From Acidobacteriota bacterium (GTDB taxonomy: Bacteria > Acidobacteriota > Terriglobia > Acidiferrales > UBA7541): DNA of 36,607 nt. Position numbers and translations under genes: made by a program. Positions 24,767-33,109 of this stretch are shown here, in pieces (within the stretch, counting starts at the first letter, position 1; each line of letters starts with the position of its first letter). The DNA is taken from NCBI GenBank assembly GCA_021818865.1, contig JAKASX010000031.1, positions 1 to 36,607 of the forward strand. Direction: 5' to 3'. The notes under the pieces are model-generated. The model was not told the origin of the DNA, did no database searches, and saw only the letters and a list, made by a program, of their open reading frames with translations.

Positions 24767-25702
24767 ATGGCCACGAAGCTCGAATCTGATGTTCTCGTGC
24801 AGTCACTTCGGGAAGACGCCCCCGGCATAAGGAATGGTCGCTCGGCGCTGCTCGGCGTTGCCGTCCTAGCGATTGCCGGGATGGCTCTGTTTTGGTGGCA
24901 GTTTTACTCGCTGTTCTATCTGTGGACCAGCGACAGTCTGCGCTCGATCGGAATCCTCGTCATCCCCGCTGCCGCCTTCCTCGCCGCGCGAAAGCTCTGC
25001 CGTGAGGATTTGAGCCTGGGTGGAAGCTGGTGGGGGATGGCCCTTGTGGCTCTGGCGTTCGCCGGCGCCGTTCTCGGCGATTACGGAGGCCTGCATCTGG
25101 TCTGGGGCCCGCGTTTGGCGTTGAACCTGGCCGCGCCCGGAGTGCTCTTCTTCCTTTACGCCAGTGGCGTTGTGATCTTGTTGGGCGGTACGAGGGCATG
25201 GCGCAAGGCATGGTTTCCGCTTTCTCTGTTGCTGCTCGTCAACCCCGTGCCCGGGGCGTTTTCGACTCTAGTGGATTTGCCATTGCAACACTTGGGAGCG
25301 GAAGCGGCCCGTTCTTTCGCCGCGCTCCTCGGCGTTCCGGTCCAGGGCGCCGCGCTCAACCTGATGTTCTATCACGGCGTGCTGGGCATGTTCATTGCCC
25401 CGGCTTGCAACGGACTGCATGGCGCCGTGGCAATGGGGATGGTCGCGCTGGTGGTCGGCCACTTGCGCGGGCTGCGCCTCACGCGACACGCGCTTTTTGT
25501 CACCGCGGCCGTTTTGCTCGCCTATCTCTTTAATTTTCTGCGCCTCTGCGCCCTCGTGCTCTATTACGCGCTCGCCCACCGGTTCCCCCTTCTCGGCGGC
25601 TACGCGGTTGGCGCGGATTACCTGATTGGCGGAACGCTATTCCTTCTGGCCGCCGCATTTCTCTTTTGGCCTCGTGGCCTGGGTCGCGCCAGTGAAGCGT
25701 AA
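24767..25702 (+). CDS. xrtJ: Exosortase (exosortase J-like)
   Basis: 311 residues with about eight TM helices. The motif APACNGLHGAVAM (C214) is the conserved Cys region of exosortases, and NFLRL (R259) is the conserved Arg. Exosortases cleave the C-terminal tail of PEP-CTERM-type proteins and probably pass them to a cell-surface acceptor. The third catalytic residue, a His usually in a (L/F)HD-G-type motif, is less clear: the nearest is H271 in ALAHRFP, while the aligned stretch further on reads GADYLIGG. The J type is suggested by the acidobacterial context and is tentative. The gene overlaps the EpsI-like gene by 11 bases and follows the small tail-bearing gene. Confidence 0.85.
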   Translation: MATKLESDVLVQSLREDAPGIRNGRSALLGVAVLAIAGMALFWWQFYSLFYLWTSDSLRSIGILVIPAAAFLAARKLCREDLSLGGSWWGMALVALAFAGAVLGDYGGLHLVWGPRLALNLAAPGVLFFLYASGVVILLGGTRAWRKAWFPLSLLLLVNPVPGAFSTLVDLPLQHLGAEAARSFAALLGVPVQGAALNLMFYHGVLGMFIAPACNGLHGAVAMGMVALVVGHLRGLRLTRHALFVTAAVLLAYLFNFLRLCALVLYYALAHRFPLLGGYAVGADYLIGGTLFLLAAAFLFWPRGLGRASEA

Positions 25703-26345
25703 GCTCATCGTTTTCGGGGCTCTGCTGGTTGCCTGCGGAATTGCCGAGTATTTTCTCCACGCGCTTTCCCCCCGCTTTTCCCGAATTCATGCGCAAAAAG
25801 CGATTGCCCAGACCTTGCCTCCGGCGATCGGAGACTTCCGCAGTGTCAGGAGATGGAATGTTCCGTCCAGCACCGGGGTGACCGAGGCCGGCGCCAGCTA
25901 CCTTAACCCTTCCGGCGTGGAAGCCAGCGTGGACATTCGCCTGAATAACGGGGGACCTCACAACGGCGTTGCCTGTTGGCTGGTCGAGGGATACCCCATG
26001 ATTTGGCAACGGCTGATCACCGTGCGTGCGCGCAGCGGGACTTCCACCTTCGACGCCGCTCTCTTCCGCCGCAAGCGCGGCCTCGCCTTGCTCGCCAACA
26101 CGGAATGCTTTGCGGCGGGGTGCACAGAAACCCGTCTTCCGAACAGCTTCGGCCTCCGCATGGAGTCCGCTCCGGCGCCGGCCATTTCCGCCGTCCCGGT
26201 TTCGATCGTTGTCAAGGATCCCTCTGGACTCGCGCCCGTAACCGGCGGGAGGGAGTCTTCGCAGTTGGTCCAAAGGTTTCGGGGATTTGTGGCCCATTTG
26301 AATCTGAGGGGTCTGTTTTGGACTGAGCCCGCGCGACAGCGCTAA
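25692..26345 (+). CDS. EpsI-like exosortase-associated protein
   Basis: 217 residues from the GTG at 25692 (another GTG at 25674 is possible; neither has a good ribosome-binding site). An N-terminal membrane anchor (KLIVFGALLVACGIAEYF) precedes a periplasmic domain. The LPPAIGDFRSV segment matches the start of EpsI/DUF3485 domains, which accompany exosortases as separate proteins or C-terminal fusions. Two Cys in NTECFAAGCTE may form a disulfide. Its biochemical role is not known. It overlaps the exosortase gene, so translational coupling is likely. Confidence 0.72.
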   Translation: MKRKLIVFGALLVACGIAEYFLHALSPRFSRIHAQKAIAQTLPPAIGDFRSVRRWNVPSSTGVTEAGASYLNPSGVEASVDIRLNNGGPHNGVACWLVEGYPMIWQRLITVRARSGTSTFDAALFRRKRGLALLANTECFAAGCTETRLPNSFGLRMESAPAPAISAVPVSIVVKDPSGLAPVTGGRESSQLVQRFRGFVAHLNLRGLFWTEPARQR

Positions 26346-26387
26346 CGCCCAGCCGACAGAGTCACTCAACAGGAAGGAAAGGACAAT

Positions 26388-28664
26388 ATGGCAACGAAAG
26401 GATTTCGGACGCGGGCATGGCGGGGATCGAATCTTGCGGTCTCTGCCCTTCTGTTCGCCCTGGTGTCGCTCGCCGCGTGCGGCTCGGGCAGCCAGAACGC
26501 TGCCGTCAGCACCAGCGGCTCAGGCAATGGAACGCCCCCGGCCGCCGCTTTGCACGGCCGGGTCGACGGTGGCGGGCCGCAGAATCCTATCAGCGGGTCA
26601 ACAGTGACGCTCTTTGCGATGGGGCCGGCTGGCGCCAGCGGCGGAACGTGCACCGGAGCATCCTGCTATGGCTCCGGCTCGCTGCAACTGGCGCAAACCA
26701 CCAGCGATAGCTCCGGCTCGTTCAGTTTCAGCAGCACCCCCTACACCTGCCCCTCCGGCGACACCGGGGACCAGACGTACCTTGTTGTGACCGCCGGCAA
26801 TCCGGGCTCGGGTGCAAATCCGGCGATTGGCCTGATGGCGCTGACCGGCCCGTGCAACCAACTCTCCAACTCGACCTTTGTGGTGGCGAATGAACTCACG
26901 ACGGCGGCGGCCGAGTGGGCGCTCGCCCAATTCACGGGCGCGGACGGCCAGACAGTAGGAACGTCCTCGGCGAATACGACCGGCCTCGCGAACGCGGCGA
27001 ACGAGGTAATGAGCGATTTGGTGAAGAGCGTCGGGACGGACACGACCGACTCGGGCATTCCTGCCAGCCTCATGCCATGGTCATCCTCATCCTCGAGCTG
27101 TACGTCTACTACCGCAACCTCGAACTGTGACGGGTTGGAGAGAATCGATACCCTCGCGAATATCTTGGCGGCGTGCGTGAACAGCAGCGGCCCGAGCAGC
27201 GTACCTTGCACGAATCTCTACGACGACACGGGCGGCTCCGGCTCCCCGCCATCGGCGTGGACAACGCTTGCGGCAGCACACGCGGTGGTGACGGACCCCA
27301 CTGCCAACGTCTCCGCCATTTATGGCCTGCAAACCGACTCCACTGTCGCTCCATTCCAGCCTGAGCTTGCTTCGGCACCTGCCGATTGGACATTGGCGCT
27401 CAATTTCCAGCCACTGGGAGCACAGTTTAATAGCCCGAACTTTCTGGCTATCGATAGTACGGGCAACATTTGGATTGTTAACTCGAGCGGCGGGTCGGGC
27501 TGCAGCTCCACCCTCCCAGTCGCACCTTGCGGTAGCGTCAGCGAGCTTAGCGCCGCGAGCGGTTACGCAACGGGAGCCAATTTTGCGCCTTCAGGGGCAG
27601 ATTTCGCCCTCCCAGACGCCCTCACTGTCGACGTCGCCGGTAACGTGTGGGCCGCGAACCTTCTTGGAGGCTCGGGCTGCAGCGCCAACGTCACCCCCTG
27701 CGGCAGCGTTAGCGAATTGACGGCGGCCAGCAATTACGCCACAGGTGTAAATTTCGCTCCCTCCGGCGCTCAATTTGACGTCGTCGGTACAGTTGCCCTG
27801 GACGCCCACGGGAACGTGTGGGCCACGAACGAAGAAGGCGGCACTGGATGCGCCAACAACCTCGCACCCTGCGGCAGTATCAGCGAACTCACGGCCTCGA
27901 GTAATTATGTAACGGGGGCGAATTTCGCCCCTTCCGGCGCCGAGTTCAGCGACCCTTTGGACATTGCCGTGGACGCTTCCGGCGATGTCTGGGCTGCGGA
28001 CGAGAACAACATCTCCACGACCTCCACTAACTTCATTGGCGGTGTGAGCGAACTCACGAGCAGCAGCAACTACACCACAGGGTTGGGTTTCGATCCCTCA
28101 GGAGCCGCGATTGCGCTGCCGGACATTCTCGCGCTGGACAACGCCAACAATGCTTGGCTGAGCAATCTCTCTGGGGGTTCCGGATGCAGTTCGACAGACC
28201 CAAACAGCACTGTTCCGCCTTGCGGAAGCATCTCTGAGCTCACTGCATCGAGCGGCTACGGGACGGGGCTGAATTTAGCTCCCAGCGGCGCGGTGTTTGA
28301 CCGAGCAGAGGGAATCGCGTTCGATGCCTCTGGAAACATTTGGGCCGCGAATAGGTACGGCGGCTCAGGTTGCTCCAGCAGCACGGCTCCATGTGGGAGC
28401 CTCGCCGAGTTAACGGCAGCCAGCACATACACGACCGGCATAAACTTCGCCCCGGAGGGAGCCGGTTTTGACTTGACCGGCTTCGTCGCGATCGACAGTA
28501 CAGGGAACATCTGGATCGTAAACATTACCGGCGGGTCCGGCTGCTCCTCCAGTTCCCAAGTGGCTCCGTGTGGCAGCGTGAGCGAATTCATCGGCCTCGC
28601 CAAACCGGTTCTAACGCCCAGCCAAGCTTGCTTGGTCAAAGGCAAGAATGTTTGCCTACCTTAG
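26388..28664 (+). CDS. Lipoprotein with seven-repeat Cys-paired beta-propeller
   Basis: 758 residues. A lipobox (SLAAC, C31) marks a lipoprotein. The N-terminal module (about 55-330) starts with GGGPQNPISGSTVTLFAMGP, a carboxypeptidase-regulatory-like beta fold, and continues into a helical part (VANELTTAAAEWALAQF). From about residue 333 come seven units of about 50-57 residues with the pattern VDxxGNxWxxN and SELTAASxYxTG, as in NHL-like propellers. Six of the seven contain a GGSGC...PCGS Cys pair; the fourth lacks it. Seven units would close one propeller. An AGGAAAGGA ribosome-binding site precedes the ATG, 42 bases after the EpsI-like gene. A surface binding role is likely; the ligand is unknown. 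Confidence 0.85.
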   Translation: MATKGFRTRAWRGSNLAVSALLFALVSLAACGSGSQNAAVSTSGSGNGTPPAAALHGRVDGGGPQNPISGSTVTLFAMGPAGASGGTCTGASCYGSGSLQLAQTTSDSSGSFSFSSTPYTCPSGDTGDQTYLVVTAGNPGSGANPAIGLMALTGPCNQLSNSTFVVANELTTAAAEWALAQFTGADGQTVGTSSANTTGLANAANEVMSDLVKSVGTDTTDSGIPASLMPWSSSSSSCTSTTATSNCDGLERIDTLANILAACVNSSGPSSVPCTNLYDDTGGSGSPPSAWTTLAAAHAVVTDPTANVSAIYGLQTDSTVAPFQPELASAPADWTLALNFQPLGAQFNSPNFLAIDSTGNIWIVNSSGGSGCSSTLPVAPCGSVSELSAASGYATGANFAPSGADFALPDALTVDVAGNVWAANLLGGSGCSANVTPCGSVSELTAASNYATGVNFAPSGAQFDVVGTVALDAHGNVWATNEEGGTGCANNLAPCGSISELTASSNYVTGANFAPSGAEFSDPLDIAVDASGDVWAADENNISTTSTNFIGGVSELTSSSNYTTGLGFDPSGAAIALPDILALDNANNAWLSNLSGGSGCSSTDPNSTVPPCGSISELTASSGYGTGLNLAPSGAVFDRAEGIAFDASGNIWAANRYGGSGCSSSTAPCGSLAELTAASTYTTGINFAPEGAGFDLTGFVAIDSTGNIWIVNITGGSGCSSSSQVAPCGSVSEFIGLAKPVLTPSQACLVKGKNVCLP

Positions 28665-28846
28665 CGACCACCCGAGCCGCCTCGCGAACCGAACAGAACG
28701 CTGCTTCCAGAGATAACTTTGCCCGTAGCTGGCCGCGGGCGGGACGGTCAGAATTACCCGAGACCGGGTCCGAACCAACGACGGAGAACGAACGGGGACA
28801 GAAAAGGGAAGGCGGAAGAACCGTCGGGAGTGCAGTAGGTCGAGCG

Positions 28847-30787
28847 TTGGGCAAAAGCGAGCCGCTCGCACCTTGTCTTGCGGCGCTAGCCGCGTTGCTC
28901 CTGGTCGGGTGCGGCGCGGGCAGCGCTGCGCTCGCTTCGTCCGGCGGTTCAACGGGCAACGGGGCACCACCGGCAATTGCATTTTCAGGCAACGTGAACG
29001 GCGGCGGGCCGCAGAATCCGATTGCCGGTTCGACGGTAACGCTCTACGCGATGGGGCCGGCCGGCGCCGCAGGCGGTATCTGTAACGGTTCGCCTTGCTA
29101 CGGCGCCAACGCTCTGGCGCTCGCGCAGACCACCTCGAATAGCTCGGGTTCGTTCAGCTTCGCCGCGGGGTCTTACAACTGTTCGTCCTTGAACGATCCC
29201 GCCGATCAGACTTACATCACTGCCATCGGCGGCAATCCGGGCTCGGGAGAGAACACGGCGATAGGGTTGATTGCGCTCACCGGACCATGCAATCTGCTGT
29301 CTTCCTCCACCTTTGTCGTAGTGAACGAACTCACCACCGTTGCAGCGGAGTGGGCGTTCACGCAGTTCACCGACGCTTCAGGAAAGAATCTCGGCGCAGC
29401 CTCGGGCGACCAAACCGGACTGAACAACGCGTACGCGATCTTCGGCAACCTTGTGGCCATGGACTATTCCACAGATTCCGTGAATGGAAACCCGTCGAGC
29501 TTCTTGCCGACGGCGTCCCAGTGCTCATCCGCAAGCCCGCCGGCAAATTGCGAAGCTTTGCAAAAACTCGATACGCTAGCGAACATTCTGGCTGCCTGCG
29601 TGAACAGCAACGGCCCCAGTTCTGGTGCCTGCTTAAATCTATTTGCCGACACTAGCATTTCGCCAAGTAGCACAACGCTCAGCGCGGCTCATGTGATTGC
29701 CGCTCAACCCGCCACCAACGTGACCACACTCTTTTCGCTACTCGCTGCTGCCTCGACAACTCCGTTCGAGCCGGGTCTACAATCGGCTCCTAACGACTGG
29801 ACGCTTGCTTTAGCTTATCCCGGTGGCGGACTCAACGGTCCGGCCGCGATCGCCATCGACGCCGCAGGCAATGCCTGGGTCGCCAACGACGCCGGTGTGG
29901 TCGTGGAACTCGCTCCCAACGGCAGCGCGTTATCCGGCCCTGCTGGTTTCACTGGCGGAGGGCTTGACCACTGCTTTGCCATTGCCGTTGACGCTTCGGG
30001 GAACGTCTGGGTGACGGATAAATACAGTTCCACAACAAACGGCGGAGTGACGGAACTCTCTGCGAGTGGCGCCATACTATCGGGTCCTAATGGGTACGCA
30101 AATGGAGGAATCGACTACCCATTGTCTGTGGTCATTGATTCGTCCGGCGACCTCTGGGTGGCCAATTACGCCAATGCCAGCCTGACGGAAAACCCTCAGT
30201 CCTCCTCTGCGACGAGTATTACTGGAGGCGGCCTCAGCTTTCCCGTGTCGATCAGCCTGGACGCTTTGGGGCACGTGTGGGCGGCGAACTTCGGTAATAG
30301 CAGCGTCTCTGAATTCGACTCTAGTGGCGGCGCCTTATCGAGCAGCACCGGCCACACGTCGGGAGGGGTGGATGGCCCGGACGCGATTGCGTTGGACCCA
30401 AGCGGCTACGCCTGGATCGCAAATTATTACGGGAACAGCGTAACGCTATTGGATGCCTCTGGAGACGCCGCGAGCGGATCACCGTTCACCAGTGGGGGTA
30501 TGGTTGGCCCGGCAGGGATTGCGCTTGATGGTGCCGGCAACGTGTGGATCTCGAATTACGTCGGCAATAGCATCACCGAGCTGGAAGGATCGGCGGAATC
30601 AAATCCGGGCGCACCGCTCTCCGGCTCCCCGGGCTACAAAGCTGAGCTCTCCCAGCCCGATGGTCTCGCCATTGATTCCAGCGGAAACGTCTGGGTGCCG
30701 AATTACGGCGACAACAGCGTGACCCTATTCCTTGGTGCAGCCGCGCCCGTAAAGACCCCAGTGTTCGGCCCCCCTACCAAGCCCTAG
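28847..30787 (+). CDS. Paralogous lipoprotein with seven-repeat beta-propeller, no Cys pairs
   Basis: 646 residues from a TTG at 28847. A lipobox (LLLVGC, C22) is followed by the same N-terminal module as the preceding protein (GGGPQNPIAGSTVTLYAMGP..., VVNELTTVAAEWAFTQF), similar even at the DNA level. Seven NHL-like units follow (NAWVAND, NVWVTD, DLWVANY, HVWAANF, YAWIANY, NVWISNY, NVWVPNY) without the paired Cys. It arose by duplication of its neighbour. The start is odd: no ATG or GTG lies in frame between the previous stop and the signal sequence. TTG 28847 is the best standard choice. A GTC at the place matching the start of the upstream paralogue has a GGGAAGG-like sequence before it. 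Confidence 0.8.
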   Translation: MGKSEPLAPCLAALAALLLVGCGAGSAALASSGGSTGNGAPPAIAFSGNVNGGGPQNPIAGSTVTLYAMGPAGAAGGICNGSPCYGANALALAQTTSNSSGSFSFAAGSYNCSSLNDPADQTYITAIGGNPGSGENTAIGLIALTGPCNLLSSSTFVVVNELTTVAAEWAFTQFTDASGKNLGAASGDQTGLNNAYAIFGNLVAMDYSTDSVNGNPSSFLPTASQCSSASPPANCEALQKLDTLANILAACVNSNGPSSGACLNLFADTSISPSSTTLSAAHVIAAQPATNVTTLFSLLAAASTTPFEPGLQSAPNDWTLALAYPGGGLNGPAAIAIDAAGNAWVANDAGVVVELAPNGSALSGPAGFTGGGLDHCFAIAVDASGNVWVTDKYSSTTNGGVTELSASGAILSGPNGYANGGIDYPLSVVIDSSGDLWVANYANASLTENPQSSSATSITGGGLSFPVSISLDALGHVWAANFGNSSVSEFDSSGGALSSSTGHTSGGVDGPDAIALDPSGYAWIANYYGNSVTLLDASGDAASGSPFTSGGMVGPAGIALDGAGNVWISNYVGNSITELEGSAESNPGAPLSGSPGYKAELSQPDGLAIDSSGNVWVPNYGDNSVTLFLGAAAPVKTPVFGPPTKP

Positions 30788-31599
30788 CCCCGGGCGCACG
30801 CAGTTCGCTGCAATTGCCCAATGTGACTGCTGTCCCGTTTACGGCGGGAGCGGAGACAGCGACAGCAAATGACCGGAGACGCGCCCCGTTCGGGGGCGCA
30901 GATTACCGGCCCTGGGCCTGAAGCCGCAGGGCGCGGAATATCAGAAATCGCCAAGGGATTCGCCCGCTAATGCCATACCTACGGGGTCGAGAACGGCCAA
31001 AACGTCGAAGACCTCCTGTGCTACGGCCCCACCAGTCGGTGGAGGAACGCCGGACGAGCGGCAATCATGCCTGGTAAATTCGGACCCGAGCCCCACGTCT
31101 CCCCTCCGAAAGCCAAGCGTCCCACACTCCGCCCGACGAGAATGAATTCGCTCACCGAGAGCAGGGAACGGAGCAGTCGGGACGCGAGCACTGTACGCCC
31201 AACCCCCACGTAGATCCATCCCTTGCACCAACCCTGCCTCGCCCGTACCCTACTGCCATCGTGACCCGCCTGCCCAAACGAGCAACCGCCCCAGCCCGGC
31301 GCTTCGACCTTCAAAAGGCCCTGGAGGCGTTGCCGCGCACCAACCCCGCAGCCGCCAACCCGTGCGCAGCCGTCCCCGTCCTCCACGCGAAAGAGGCCCA
31401 AAAAGTGACACCCTGCGAAAATTATCTTACTGAAACAAAAACAGTTACCAACTTTTTTGCTCGACCAGGTGTGACACCCTCGCCTGAATCGTCGCCCACC
31501 CCTGCCGCATCAATTCCACCACGCTCTCGCTCCCACTCCTGCGTATTGCAGTTGTGCTCCGGAGCATGGGAAAATGGGCGACGGCGAAGGGGGAGAATC
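30788..31599. other. Intergenic region without a recognisable gene
   Basis: About 810 bases. Open frames on the minus strand (around 30941-31401) have no recognisable domain and I do not support them. The visible structure is the hairpin at 30881, and an AT-rich island at about 31415-31462 that stands out against G/C-rich flanks. The island lies between two direct copies of GTGACACCCT (31405 and 31471). It may hold the promoter of the DUF1326 gene or be a remnant of an inserted element. Confidence 0.5.
30881..30899 (+). terminator. Hairpin after the lipoprotein pair
   Basis: GCGCCCC/GGGGCGC (7-8 bp stem, loop of about 4) lies 94 bases after the stop of the second lipoprotein. No T-run follows, so intrinsic termination is uncertain. 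Confidence 0.35.
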
Positions 31600-32274
31600 A
31601 TGAACAGGAAAATTCTGGCCGCGGGCTTCGCGGCCATGTTTGCGCTTCCCGTGCTGGCGATGGCCACTCCGAAAGGCATCACCGGCGATTACGTCGAATT
31701 TCGCAACGCCGACGTTTACACCGGCCCGTGTTTCGCCAATAGCGAGATGGGTCTTGTGGGCCGAAACGCGGTATTGGGCTGGCGCGTGCGCCAGGGCTCT
31801 TGGAATGGCGTCTCGCTCGCCGGCTTGAGCGTGGTCGCGGTCGTGCGCGCGTCGAATACGCTCGGCGATCCCGACGTCAACTCGCTTCCGGCTCGCTCCG
31901 TCGTGATCGTGGACGAGCGCGCCGACGCGGCGCAGCGCACCGCGCTCGTGGATTTCGCCAAGGCGCAGGCGGGCCGTCTGCTTTCGGACGTCGTCGCCGT
32001 CCAACCCGAACCGATCAATTTCCAGGTCAATCAAAACAACCCCGGTTCCTCGGCGCTCACCGCAGGGAATCTGGTCGTCCTGCGCACCCGGGGAATCGAA
32101 ATGAAAGACATGCTCTGCCACAACGAGCAGGTTTACTATCAGCCGCTCGTCGGCCATCTGAAACACGCCGTTCCCGCGGTCGAGCAGATGAGCGCCTACA
32201 CCGGCAAGCAGCTTGGCGTCACCTGGAAAGACTCGGAGCGTCGGAGTTCCTTCGTGGCTGAATTTTCCCGCTGA
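31600..32274 (+). CDS. Exported DUF1326-type protein
   Basis: 224 residues with a signal peptide (KILAAGFAAMFALPVLAMA). The mature part begins GDYVEFRNADVYTGPCFANSEMG, typical of DUF1326 proteins, whose function is unknown. Two Cys are visible, one in TGPCF and one in DMLCHNE. The ATG at 31600 is preceded by AAGGGGGAG at suitable spacing; the frame is open upstream to 31261, but that stretch looks non-coding. The stop lies in the loop of the terminator hairpin at 32267. Confidence 0.82.
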   Translation: MNRKILAAGFAAMFALPVLAMATPKGITGDYVEFRNADVYTGPCFANSEMGLVGRNAVLGWRVRQGSWNGVSLAGLSVVAVVRASNTLGDPDVNSLPARSVVIVDERADAAQRTALVDFAKAQAGRLLSDVVAVQPEPINFQVNQNNPGSSALTAGNLVVLRTRGIEMKDMLCHNEQVYYQPLVGHLKHAVPAVEQMSAYTGKQLGVTWKDSERRSSFVAEFSR

Positions 32275-32290
32275 TTTCGTGCGGGTTTTT
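32267..32290 (+). terminator. Intrinsic terminator of the DUF1326 gene
   Basis: CCCGC (32267-32271) pairs with GCGGG (32281-32285), followed directly by TTTTT. The stop codon TGA is in the loop. Confidence 0.6.
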
Positions 32291-32310
32291 CGCTTCCGTT
32301 TCGGCGCGGT

Positions 32311-32346
32311 AAAATAAGCTCGCACGTTGTGCGAGCTTATTTTTTT
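32311..32346. terminator. Perfect 15-bp hairpin with flanking A and T tracts
   Basis: AAAATAAGCTCGCAC (32311-32325) and its exact complement (32329-32343) enclose a GTT loop and are followed by more T. It is a strong bidirectional terminator or leader hairpin. It lies only 22 bases before the ATG at 32369. A TAAAAT box (32310-32315) overlaps its left arm. Confidence 0.75.
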
Positions 32347-32368
32347 CAAAAGAAAGAAAGGTGTGTGG

Positions 32369-33094
32369 ATGATGATGACGATCACCGCTCGGGGCCGCGC
32401 TTCGCGCGCGATTCGCCAAGCCGCCGTTGCTTTTGGCGCGCTCCTCGTTTTCGCTTCAGTCGCTGCGGCGCAGGGCTACACCGCCAGCACGGCCGCCGCC
32501 GCTCCTCCAGCCGAATTGAGCGCTGCGATTCGCGCTTCGCTCTCCAGTCAAGCGATTGAAGTGAAAGGGCCGCAGGGCGTTTTCTGCGAACTCTGGCTGC
32601 GCAAGGAGATCCCCGCTGCCGCCACGGCGCCCATGGCGCTCGGCGTGGTCTATTCGCAACTCACGCCGGGCACGCTCGTCGGCGCGATCCAGTTTCCCGC
32701 GCAAGTGGTGGATTTTCGCAATCAAAAAATCAAGCCCGGCGTCTACACGCTTCGTTACGAATTGAGCCCGGTCAATGGCAATCATCAGGGCGTCGCACCG
32801 CAGCGCGATTTCCTGCTGCTTTCACCGCCCGCCGCCGATACCACCACCGCCAATCTCGATTTCAAAGCCCTCGTCAAGCTCAGCCGCGAAACCGTTTCCA
32901 GCAGCCACCATCCCTCGGTTTGGAGCCTGACCGCGGCCGATGGCGCTCCCGCGCAACTTCCCGCCGTCGCCGCGCAGGATAGCGACAACGGCACGATTCA
33001 AGTGCTTTTCTTCGACGCCAACATGGGGCCTGCCGGCGCCGCCAAGCCCACGCCGGTGGGACTCGTCATCGTCGGCGTTTCTTCGGCCTCCTGA
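32369..33094 (+). CDS. Exported protein of unknown function
   Basis: 241 residues from the first of three consecutive ATG codons. A signal peptide (AVAFGALLVFASVAAAQG) is followed by a beta-rich protein with KGPQGVFCELWLRKEIP, a central VVYSQLTPGTLVGAIQFP and an ending in PTPVGLVIVGVSS. Similar exported proteins occur in Acidobacteria, but I cannot name a function. GAAAGG lies about 10 bases upstream. The 15-bp hairpin just before the ribosome-binding site means that expression needs either a promoter overlapping it or read-through, so attenuation is possible. Confidence 0.75.
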   Translation: MMMTITARGRASRAIRQAAVAFGALLVFASVAAAQGYTASTAAAAPPAELSAAIRASLSSQAIEVKGPQGVFCELWLRKEIPAAATAPMALGVVYSQLTPGTLVGAIQFPAQVVDFRNQKIKPGVYTLRYELSPVNGNHQGVAPQRDFLLLSPPAADTTTANLDFKALVKLSRETVSSSHHPSVWSLTAADGAPAQLPAVAAQDSDNGTIQVLFFDANMGPAGAAKPTPVGLVIVGVSSAS

Positions 33095-33109
33095 TCGGGC
33101 GTTTGCGCG

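Noticed and set aside
30941-31401. Minus-strand open frames in the gap before the DUF1326 gene
   Set aside because: No recognisable domain, no convincing ribosome-binding site, and unusual Gly/Arg/Trp-rich composition. They could be remains of a decayed gene, but this cannot be shown.
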